A DNA stretch of 64,000 nt from Calothrix sp. FI2-JRJ7 (GTDB taxonomy: Bacteria > Cyanobacteriota > Cyanobacteriia > Cyanobacteriales > Nostocaceae): positions 62,001 through 126,000 of the forward strand of contig JAHHGX010000082.1 in assembly GCA_019359675.1 (NCBI GenBank), given 5' to 3'. The notes under the pieces were generated by a model. It was given only the letters and a program-made list of their open reading frames with translations. It was not told the origin of the DNA and did no database searches. Shown piece after piece: positions 16,081 through 24,700 of the stretch (positions are counted from its first letter, which is position 1; each line of letters opens with the position of its first letter). Both the position numbers and the translations under genes were made by a program.

Positions 16081-18558
16081 CTAAGTTAATACAATTTCTT
16101 TTGAAAGCAGAATTTTAAGTCGCAAGAGTGAGCGCACCCTTGCAAGAAATTCATCATTGTCAAAGGGTTTACGGATAAAATCATCAGCACCAGCATCTAG
16201 TCCTTCAACAACACTTGCATCATTAAATGCTGTTACTAGCAAAATTGGGATGTATGGCAAAGATTTGTTTTGCCGAACGCGACGAGTAAATTCGTAGCCG
16301 TTTAATTCTGGCATCATCACATCTAAAATTAGTAAATCTGGTGGTAAGTCTTCCACCATGTTTAAAGCTATAGCGCTATTTTGTATTAATTTAATATTGT
16401 ATCCTTCTAATTCCAAAATTGTTTCAAGTAAAAGTAAATTATCATTAGTATCATCAACACAGAAAATCCGATTTCTTTCTGATAATTGTGAATAAGAAAA
16501 TTTGTTTAATAATTCACCGACAGATTTAGTTAACGAAGTATGATCAAGCATATTTGTATATATAATATGCTTTATACGCAAAAGTGAACGCACTCTTGCA
16601 AACAGCTCATCTTGGTCAAAGGGTTTACGAATAAAATCATCAGCGCCAGCATCTAGCCCTTCGACAACACTCGCATCATTAAATGCTGTTAATAGTAAAA
16701 TTGGGATGTATGGCAAAGAACTGTTTTGTCGAATACGACGAGTAAATTCATAGCCGTCTAATTCTGGCATCATCACATCTAAAACTAGCAAATCTGGTGG
16801 CGAATCTTCTACCATTTTTAAAGCTATTACGCTATCTTGTATTAATTCAATATTATATCCTTCTACCTCCAAAATTGTTTCTAGTAAAACTAAATTATCA
16901 CTTGTATCATCAACACATAAAATTTTAGATTGTTTAAAACTTGTATAGTTTTGATAAGCTATTTGAGAAAACTTCTCTAACTCTTCAGCTAATTGAGTAT
17001 ACCTTTCTCCAAAACGCCTTAAAACTTTTGCTGTTACTTTAGCAAAAGGACGTATCAAAACATCACTCCAAATATCATAAGCTGTTGGATTAACTAGCAT
17101 TGCCGTAAACTCATTAACAGATAGACCAGCCCGCTTGGCTATGTAATCAGAAATATTACCCACTACCTCAGCAGATAAACTGATGGGTATTGAATCTAAC
17201 AACAAATCCCGCACTCCATCAAAAAACTCATACTGTACGTTATCTAGCTCAATATCTACATTAATGTCCGAAAGCGGTTTCAATATCCCACCTAAAAATA
17301 CCTCCGCAACATGAACTTGGCTCGACTGCGGTAACATCGTCTGCTGTATCAACCGTACTACTGGCAAACTTACAGGTGCCGCTGCCATCAGTCCTGCTAG
17401 TTTCCGCGCCATTGGGGAGGCAGAAAGACGAAAGCGCTGGAGACGCTGTTTGGCTGAAAGCGGGGTACTATAATTCTCTGCTGATACAAAATTATTATCT
17501 AATAATGAATCAAGGGCAAATAAAAATCCTTTGCTTTGTACATCTCCCGCACCAGCAACCATTCGTGCCCAAGTTTTTAAGGATTGTGGTTCTAGAGACA
17601 CTACAGGAATTTTCAAACTGTTAGTAACATCATCTAGCAAATCCAAAGCCTTTGTTATTAACTGTTGGTTTGGTACTCCAGGCGCCAAACTTCGTAGTAA
17701 AACTGATTCAGCTATACCTAAAGCACTTCTTTCCCAAAGCCACTCTGGTAAAACTTGAAGGATTGCCATTGGACTTGTGTTAGCCCAAACACTTAAAGCT
17801 CTTGTGATTGCGCCACTACGCCAAGCTGAGGAAACACAATCACTTATAACTAAAAATAAACGCCGTCCATTTGGTTCGATTAATTCTTTGGGACTATGAA
17901 ACCTTTTCTGCGCTGAACCGCTGGGACGTAACAAAACTTTTTCATTGGTATCTATGGATAATCCCCAAGTCCGCACGTCTCTGAAAGCACCGTGTCGTTC
18001 AAGCAGTTGTCGTAATTCTTTGATTGTTTGCTTCCAGAGCATCATTGATGGTGACTCATCAATTACCAAAGCGACTTCTAACCAACGTTCTGGGGCTGGG
18101 CGCATTACGGGTATCCAAAGTTTCTCTTCGGCAATGCGTTGTGCAGTGGCGCCTTCATCAATGGCTTCGGTAGTGCGTGAAGGAACTCGACGTTTTAAAG
18201 GTTTGAGGGAGCGTGCGAGTGCAAGTTCATTTCGCAGTGCTTGAGGGGAGGGAACTTTAATTGGTAAGCCAGATGATTCTGTGGAGTCGTAGCTGTTAGT
18301 TGTAGGAGACTGGGGATAGATGTTGGTACTTTTTTCTTCGGAGTTAGAAGGTTTTTGAGAATCTATGTTGTTGTTTGATTGTGAGGGAATTACTGGAGTT
18401 TCGGGAAGTGTTGGTTGTATTGATTGCACTTGAACAGAAGAAGGTGCAGATTTTCGCTGCATTTGAACTGCAAGCCAAAGGACATCAGCAATCTCTTTGC
18501 TGGTTAACTCTAATCCAACGCTTTTGCTGCCCAGAGCCGCAATTATCCGGTCTATCAT
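16081..18558 (-). CDS. vWA protein of a vWA-MoxR-VMAP conflict system, fused to two response-regulator receiver domains
   Basis: 825 residues. A short N-terminal helical domain (1-35) and a low-complexity Ser/Pro linker precede a von Willebrand factor A domain (about 155-330) with the metal-ion site D-E-S-P-S in VIDESPSM. A helical region (about 340-530) follows, as in SAV_2336-related proteins. Residues about 545-660 and 695-815 are two receiver domains, each with the phospho-acceptor in LDVMMPE and the Lys in RKPF. They are nearly identical and arose by tandem duplication. The start overlaps the MoxR stop by four bases, which indicates translational coupling. Known vWA partners relay signals from MoxR; the receivers suggest phosphorelay control, which is inference. 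Confidence 0.9.
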   Translation of the reverse strand: MIDRIIAALGSKSVGLELTSKEIADVLWLAVQMQRKSAPSSVQVQSIQPTLPETPVIPSQSNNNIDSQKPSNSEEKSTNIYPQSPTTNSYDSTESSGLPIKVPSPQALRNELALARSLKPLKRRVPSRTTEAIDEGATAQRIAEEKLWIPVMRPAPERWLEVALVIDESPSMMLWKQTIKELRQLLERHGAFRDVRTWGLSIDTNEKVLLRPSGSAQKRFHSPKELIEPNGRRLFLVISDCVSSAWRSGAITRALSVWANTSPMAILQVLPEWLWERSALGIAESVLLRSLAPGVPNQQLITKALDLLDDVTNSLKIPVVSLEPQSLKTWARMVAGAGDVQSKGFLFALDSLLDNNFVSAENYSTPLSAKQRLQRFRLSASPMARKLAGLMAAAPVSLPVVRLIQQTMLPQSSQVHVAEVFLGGILKPLSDINVDIELDNVQYEFFDGVRDLLLDSIPISLSAEVVGNISDYIAKRAGLSVNEFTAMLVNPTAYDIWSDVLIRPFAKVTAKVLRRFGERYTQLAEELEKFSQIAYQNYTSFKQSKILCVDDTSDNLVLLETILEVEGYNIELIQDSVIALKMVEDSPPDLLVLDVMMPELDGYEFTRRIRQNSSLPYIPILLLTAFNDASVVEGLDAGADDFIRKPFDQDELFARVRSLLRIKHIIYTNMLDHTSLTKSVGELLNKFSYSQLSERNRIFCVDDTNDNLLLLETILELEGYNIKLIQNSAIALNMVEDLPPDLLILDVMMPELNGYEFTRRVRQNKSLPYIPILLVTAFNDASVVEGLDAGADDFIRKPFDNDEFLARVRSLLRLKILLSKEIVLT

Positions 18559-19505
18559 ATACCCTCTGTGCTGGTTAAATATTTCATTAGTTCCCCTAAC
18601 AGCCGTTCTTTATCATCGCCAACTGGACTAATTTCACGAGTGACTAAATAAATCGCGTTAAGTAACTGGTCTGTAGCTAAGTCCCCAGCATTGCTTTTAT
18701 CTCGAAGTGCAATAAATTTATCAATTAATGTTTGTGCTTCTTGCATTACATTTTCGCCCAAGTGAGCCTGAACAATTTTTTTCAGGGCATCTACATCGGC
18801 ATTTTCCATCGTTAGTCGTAGACAGCGCCTCAAAAAGGCTGGGGGAAATTCTCGCTCGCCGTTACTAGTGAGCAGCACAAAAGGAAAGTTTGGACAACGT
18901 ATTCGCCCATTTTCAACAGTAGCAACACTACCGTCGTAAGTTCGTACTTCCACTGGCTGTAACTCCTTGGGTAATCGAGCTAGTTCGGGGATTTCAAATT
19001 CGCCTTCTTCAAATATATTAAGTAAATCATTAGGCAAATCAATATCGCTTTTATCAATTTCGTCGATAAGCAAAACGCGCGGATGAGACGAAGCTAAAAG
19101 TGCTGTTCCCACCGGACCAAGTTGGATATACTTGCCGATATCCCTTGTGTTATCTTTTCCTTGGGCATCTTGCAACCGCGCAATTGCATCATAGCGATAA
19201 AGTCCATCTTGAAGCATTGAGCGTGTAGTAATAGGCCATAGCAGTACGGAACCCAGTTTTAACTCATAAGCGACTTTGTAAGCAAGAGAAGTTTTACCAG
19301 TTCCTGGTTTCCCTGTCACCAAAAGAGGGCGCCGCAGGTACAATGCTGCATTGACTAACTCAATTTCGTTGGGACGAACTTGAAACGTTTTGCCACGCTG
19401 CTCTTCTTTGACCTCTCCAAACTGGCGCCATTTTGGAGCTTCAGGGAGATTTTGAATTCCATCGTGGGGTAAGTCCGTACCTCGAAAAATTAGCCAATCA
19501 CTCAT
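18555..19505 (-). CDS. MoxR-family AAA+ ATPase of the vWA-MoxR-VMAP system
   Basis: 316 residues. Walker A TGKPGTGKTSLA (about 66-77), Walker B VLLIDEIDKSD (about 144-154), sensor 1 LLTSNGEREFPPAFLRRC (about 210-227) with the arginine finger in FLRRC. The lid helices follow. This matches MoxR ATPases that remodel a vWA-domain partner using ATP. It starts 17 bases after the VMAP gene and overlaps the vWA gene by four bases, so the three form one operon. The order VMAP-MoxR-vWA is that of published ternary conflict modules of multicellular bacteria. Confidence 0.92.
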   Translation of the reverse strand: MSDWLIFRGTDLPHDGIQNLPEAPKWRQFGEVKEEQRGKTFQVRPNEIELVNAALYLRRPLLVTGKPGTGKTSLAYKVAYELKLGSVLLWPITTRSMLQDGLYRYDAIARLQDAQGKDNTRDIGKYIQLGPVGTALLASSHPRVLLIDEIDKSDIDLPNDLLNIFEEGEFEIPELARLPKELQPVEVRTYDGSVATVENGRIRCPNFPFVLLTSNGEREFPPAFLRRCLRLTMENADVDALKKIVQAHLGENVMQEAQTLIDKFIALRDKSNAGDLATDQLLNAIYLVTREISPVGDDKERLLGELMKYLTSTEGI

Positions 19506-19522
19506 TGCTTACTCCTCATCTA

Positions 19523-20773
19523 TCAAGCTAAAAACTCTAATGCGGGATTTGGTGGTACTCTGTTAGGGTCATCCCACAGCAGGACTAAATGATGACCCAA
19601 ATGCATTTCATCACCATCATTATCAGCCGCGAGACGTTGCTTTTTTAGACGTACAGATAATTCAGATAACGAACCATCATTTAGTAGTTTATCGAACTCA
19701 GTAGCGTTTTTGAGATTTTGCACCTCACGCCGCGATAAAAGTAAAATTGGAGTTCCCGCACTGTCAATAGCGCTAAACAAAACGTTTCGTTCTGTTTCAG
19801 ATAGACAACAGCATACCTTGAGAACTATTTTCTCGATTAATGATTTTCTTAATTTATTTGGGTCAAAACAAGATTGAGAGAGCGTTGTAATTTCTTCGTG
19901 ACAGGGAGTATTCTTCCAAATCTGCTTGACTTTGAGCCAGTTTTTCTGCCAAGTAGCTCCTTGGACTGTGCGTAGTTTTCTTAACCGCTCGTAGGAGCGC
20001 ACAATTACACAATACTCAGTTCCGATTGTGATGCTGAAATTCTCATCATCTATATATTGCCATTTCTCGACTTCATCACACAAACGTTCTCGTGGTAAAA
20101 AAACTTCTACTGTTAGTTCGGTTGGTTGACCCTGAAGATGTTCTTCAAAACATTGCTTGATCAAGTTATTAAGCAAAGTCGGTATTTGTTCTGGCACATA
20201 AGGAATTTCTGTTTGTTGTGGGTCAACAGTTAAAGCTTTAAAACGTTCCCACTCATCTTGAACGTTATCATCGGGAATAAACCAAGCTTTCAGCAGAATT
20301 TTGTTATTGACTTCTGGACGCAACTGGATTAATAGATAGGAGTGTAGCAGTTGTTTTGATATATATTTACTACTATTTTCTATAGGAGTAACGTTTAAAA
20401 GTTCTTTCAGCTTATCCTGTATATATTTAGGTACGTTATCATCTTGAACAAGACGCTCAACAAATTGTAACAAAGGTGAAATACCAGCGTTTTGATGAGG
20501 AATTTCTTTCAACTGCGTCAAAATGCTATCAAGTTGTGTTTCCTTCGGACGCCAGTCAAACCAGCCATCAGGAACAGTAGCCACGTAAGCTTTGCTAATG
20601 GCGTTGATAATTTCTTGATTAGTTTTTTCTGAATCTGGGATATTTAAAACTAAGACATTTATTTGGTTTTCAATGCTTTCTTGCTTAACGTCCCTAAAAG
20701 TTAAATCACGTCCAGCAAAGATATCTTTCAAAATTTCCTGCTGGTTTGTTGAACTTGAAGCTTCCTGGTTCAT
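19523..20773 (-). CDS. VMAP protein (vWA-MoxR-associated) with N-terminal amyloid-like motif
   Basis: 416 residues. Residues 12-31 carry the island's shared motif (QEILKDIFAGRDLTF to Q31). A helical segment (about 40-125, 'ISPLLQFVERLVQDDNVPKY') follows. Residues about 145-416 are the VMAP C-terminal domain: 'LLIQLRPE', 'KAWFIPDD', 'EVFLPRERLCDEVEKW', 'YCVIVRSYERL', 'GTPILLLSRRE' and the closing LLWDDPNRVPPNP. In this system family VMAP is the variable adaptor or effector, usually carrying an effector-associated or effector domain at its N-terminus. Here that place is taken by the motif, which could recruit the motif-bearing membrane protein encoded just upstream. The pairing is inference. 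Confidence 0.85.
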   Translation of the reverse strand: MNQEASSSTNQQEILKDIFAGRDLTFRDVKQESIENQINVLVLNIPDSEKTNQEIINAISKAYVATVPDGWFDWRPKETQLDSILTQLKEIPHQNAGISPLLQFVERLVQDDNVPKYIQDKLKELLNVTPIENSSKYISKQLLHSYLLIQLRPEVNNKILLKAWFIPDDNVQDEWERFKALTVDPQQTEIPYVPEQIPTLLNNLIKQCFEEHLQGQPTELTVEVFLPRERLCDEVEKWQYIDDENFSITIGTEYCVIVRSYERLRKLRTVQGATWQKNWLKVKQIWKNTPCHEEITTLSQSCFDPNKLRKSLIEKIVLKVCCCLSETERNVLFSAIDSAGTPILLLSRREVQNLKNATEFDKLLNDGSLSELSVRLKKQRLAADNDGDEMHLGHHLVLLWDDPNRVPPNPALEFLA

Positions 20774-20889
20774 CTCTTGCTAAAAGTGCTGTTTGATGTA
20801 TATATAGTCTGTTTACGCGCGTGTACTATCACTTATATTTTAAATAAGTTCAAATAATAATAGCAACCACCTTGGTTGGCTTAGAGGCG

Positions 20890-20952
20890 CCGACGGTAAT
20901 GTTTTAAGAAAAAAATTAAATCTTTCTGTAATTATAAGCAATTTACCGTCGG
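20890..20952. repeat. 10-bp inverted repeat downstream of the small motif protein gene
   Basis: CCGACGGTAA (20890-20899) and its exact complement TTACCGTCGG (20943-20952) are separated by 43 AT-rich bases. The pair lies 15 bases past the stop of the leftward gene 20968-21465 and 117 bases before the VMAP start. It could be a weak terminator between the two genes or a spaced operator. Confidence 0.4.
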
Positions 20953-20967
20953 TATGCATACCTGTAT

Positions 20968-21465
20968 TTACGATTTTTGGATTAAGTCTCCCAAGTTAAT
21001 ATCCCCCTCTATATTTACATCTTTTAACATTTCCTGATTTACATCAGTACTACCTGGCTTTGCTTCCTGCAACAAATCTTTAGCCGTTAAGCTTTTACCC
21101 TTAATCCCCACTGCCATCTTCTGCACTACCTTTGATGGCAACTGCGGTAAAACTTCGGCTGCAAGTGCATCGACAACTTCGGCAATTTCGGCATCTTGTT
21201 TGGTTGCTGACTCTAACTTCGCTGTTAGTACTTCAATACCATATTGTTCTGGCTGCTGTTCTACTAGCTCTGGTTGGTAAGTTACTCTTTCAATGGCACT
21301 GGCTGTTTCTGGCGCCTTACGCCACAGTACTTGCTTAAGTTTTCCTATCTGTTCGAGTGCCTTGCTTCCTAGTTCTGGCAGCTTCTCACCCATCTTTTCT
21401 CCGACTTTTTCAATCATCTTGGTTAGGAGAAGGGTGGCAACTGCGGCGCCTGTTAGTGTTTCCAT
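20968..21465 (-). CDS. Small membrane-helix (Bell/HeLo-like) putative effector with C-terminal amyloid-like motif
   Basis: 165 residues from the ATG at 21465, preceded by AAAGG; a longer frame from 21504 lacks this site. Residues 1-17 (TLTGAAVATLLLTK) form a hydrophobic helix, followed by an amphipathic KMIEKVGEKMGEKL helix and then helical coiled-coil sequence. Residues 144-163 (QEMLKDVNIEGDINL to Q163) are the shared motif, at the extreme C-terminus. The second such protein (27973-28464) has the same plan and a matching EKVGEK segment. N-terminal membrane-active helix plus C-terminal amyloid motif is the plan of fungal HET-S and bacterial Bell-domain effectors; killing activity is inference. 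It is the first gene of the leftward VMAP-MoxR-vWA cluster. Confidence 0.75.
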   Translation of the reverse strand: METLTGAAVATLLLTKMIEKVGEKMGEKLPELGSKALEQIGKLKQVLWRKAPETASAIERVTYQPELVEQQPEQYGIEVLTAKLESATKQDAEIAEVVDALAAEVLPQLPSKVVQKMAVGIKGKSLTAKDLLQEAKPGSTDVNQEMLKDVNIEGDINLGDLIQKS

Positions 21466-21795
21466 AATAACCTTTGTGCTATGTACAATATTTTCAATAC
21501 ACAACTATGCCTCGCGTTTCCGCATGAAGAACAGGAATATTATTAAGTAATATTTATAAAATCAGATTACACTAATCCAAGTATTATTACGTAAAATATC
21601 TAGTCTTTTATCTTGAGAAATTAAGTATTATAGCTGTATTATTTAGTAAACTTTGGGGATATTAGCAACTGTGCGAATAATTAAGCAAAAACAAAAGTAA
21701 TATAAAATACTACAATATAACAGAAAAACTCCTATATACTCCCAAATTGATACTTAATATCTAAAAATACTGTAATAAATATAACTATATTCTTT
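21466..21795. promoter_or_regulatory. Divergent promoter region between two conflict loci
   Basis: A 330-base AT-rich gap separates the leftward effector-VMAP-MoxR-vWA cluster from the rightward WD40-Roc-COR gene. AAAGG (just upstream of 21465) is the ribosome site of the leftward gene. No clear repeat or operator was found; co-regulation of the two loci is possible from the geometry. Confidence 0.35.
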
Positions 21796-24700
21796 ATGGC
21801 ACCAGGATCTAAACTACCCGATTTTGAGTTTCAACAAACCCTTCATCTTCAAACACAACATATAAGTAAAATTACTGGAATTGCATGGTCTCCAAATGGG
21901 CAAATACTCACATGTAGCTTTGATGATGGGTGCATTCGGCTTTGGAATTTGGAAACTAAGAAATTGTGCCAGACATTACATAACCATTCTAATGCAGTTT
22001 ACGGTCTGGCATGGTCTCCGGATGGTGAAATACTGGTGTCAGGCTCCTATGATGGAAATATAAATTTATGGCAACCAAGCATAGGACAATTGCTGCGGAC
22101 AATAAACGTATCTGATAGCCGAGTTTTTAGTGTGGCTTGGTCTCCTGACGGACTACATCTTGCTTCGTGTTCTAATGAAGACATTATTCGATTGTGGAAT
22201 CCAAATACGGGGGCATTAGAGCAAATGCTCAAAGGGCATACGTCACAAGTTAATAATGTGGCATGGTGCCCAAACGGTCAAATCCTTGCCTCATGTTCTG
22301 ATGATGGAAGTATCAAGCTTTGGGAATCCAAAACTGGGAAACAAATAAGGACACTTTTGGGACATTCTGGTTTCGTAAATTGTGTTGCCTGGTCGCCAGA
22401 TGGTTTGATGCTTGCGTCAGGAGCAGCAGATCGGACTATTAGGCTTTGGGACCTCAAGACAGGAGAGATGACAAATATTTTTGAGGGTCATATCGATGCC
22501 ATAAATCATGTTGCTTTTTTTACGGATAGTCGCCTTTTATTTTCTAAGTCAGTTGATGCAACAATTCGGGTTTGGGACTGTATTACGAATGCCGAGGTAA
22601 CAGAGTTATCAGTGCCTTCAGATTCAAATCAGTATCATTGGCCAGCTAATTTCGCTCTCCATCCTAACCAAAATCAACCTACAATCGCAACTTCAGGCGA
22701 AAATGACTCAGTGGTTAACATATATAAATTTAGAGGTGGATTTACTCCACGAGAAATCAAAAAAATCTTAGAAAATGCTATTCGCCAGAGCCAGACCAAC
22801 AAAGAGATTTTTCTTATTAATACCAAGGTAGTACTTGTTGGTGAAAGCGGTGTAGGTAAATCTGCACTAGGTATACACATTGCAGAAAAAAAATTTCGTA
22901 AAACAGACTCAACTCATGGTGCCCAATTCTGGCAAATTCCAGTTACCCAAACAGTAAATTCAGGTAGTGACTTGATCAAAGTACGACCTGAGATTACCCT
23001 TTGGGATTTAGCGGGACAACCTGACTACCATTTGGTTCACCAATTATTTTTAGATAATACGGATGTAGCCCTTTTATTATTTGACTGCTCCGATGCAGCC
23101 GAACCTTTTCGAGGAATACCATATTGGGCAAAGGTTTTAAAAAAATTGGCTCCTGCAAATGCCCTCAAATATTTAGTTTCTGCCCGTTGTGATGTTAGTC
23201 CTGTTACAGTAGACCAACGCGAAATAAATCGAATTATAGGTAATTATAGTTTAGATGGTTACTTTCGTACCTCAGCAAAAACGGGGGAGGGGGTAGAACA
23301 ATTATTACAAAAAATTCTTGCATCGATTCCCTGGCACAAGCTGCCCCGTACTACAACACCAAAGCTGTTTCAAGTCATTCGTGAATTTTTGTTGGAGCGC
23401 AAAGAAGCAGGAGATACCTTAATTCCAATAGAGCGTGTCAAGCAGGAAGTTGAAAAACGTTATACAGAACGTCCACCAACTCAAGCAGAACTTGATACGG
23501 TAGTCGGCTTACTGCAAGCACAAGGGTTTGTTTATTGCCTTGCTCCCACTCCTACCATGCAACTAGTGTTGCTGCGTCCCGAATTTATCAACCAATACGC
23601 CTCGTCTATCATTCAAGCGGCTCGCAATCATCCAGAGGGCATTGGCTCAATTCCCGAAAGAGACGTAGTTTGTGCTAATTTACCTTTTAATAGCTTTGCG
23701 ATAAAAGAACGCTTACCTATAATAGAAGAAAAATTGGTACTGGAATCTACTGTAGAGCTATTTATTCGCTGTAACTTAGCTTTTAGAGAATTAGGGCGAT
23801 TAGTTTTTCCTAGCCAGTTTAATACATTACGTCGGTTTGCCGAAAATACTCACCCACCCACAGAAGTTACCTACGAATTTTCTGGTAGTATCGAAGCAAT
23901 TTATGCGTCTCTAGTGGTTTGTCTCAGCTATACTAAAGATTTCCAACGAGAAAACCTCTGGAAATACACAGCTGAGTTTTCGCGGGAAGCCCATCGTCTC
24001 GGCTTTGCAATGGAACAAGTATCAGAAGGCACTGGGGAACTGGAAATTTACTTTTATCCTGGGGTTAGCGACTTTTACCGTGTTACTTTCATTCAGTTTA
24101 TTACTAACCACCTCTATACCAAAGGCATTGATATTCAAGAACGTATTCGTCTCTACTGTCCTAATCCTGAGTGTGGTAAAGAAGTTACAAACCGAGAGGC
24201 TATTGAAGCACGACTAAAGGCAGGTAAGCTGGAAATTTCTTGTCAGTATTGTGACACAGGTGTATTAATTCCTCGTAGTATAGAGGAAAAATATGAAAGC
24301 GATAAAGCGTATATTAAAAAACAACAGGAACTACAAGCTACAGTAAAAGAACGTACTAAGCAAGAAGTAAAGGCATTCCGTCAGGATAATGAATTATACA
24401 TGACAGACGTAGATAAACACATTCGCATTCTCCACCTCTCCGACATTCATTTAGGAACTGGCACCCAAGTACAACAGTATTTTACTCAACTTGCTAGTGA
24501 CCTGACGCAAAATCTTAATGTCAAGCAGCTTAATTATTTAGTTATTTCTGGGGATGTTGCCAACCGCTCAACAGAGGAGGAATACGAAGCAGCTTTTGAG
24601 CTAATTGATAAACTGGTAAAACGCTATGGGCTTGATCCAAATCGCGTTGTTATTGTTCCTGGAAATCATGACCTTAATTGGGAACTATCCGAAACTGCAT

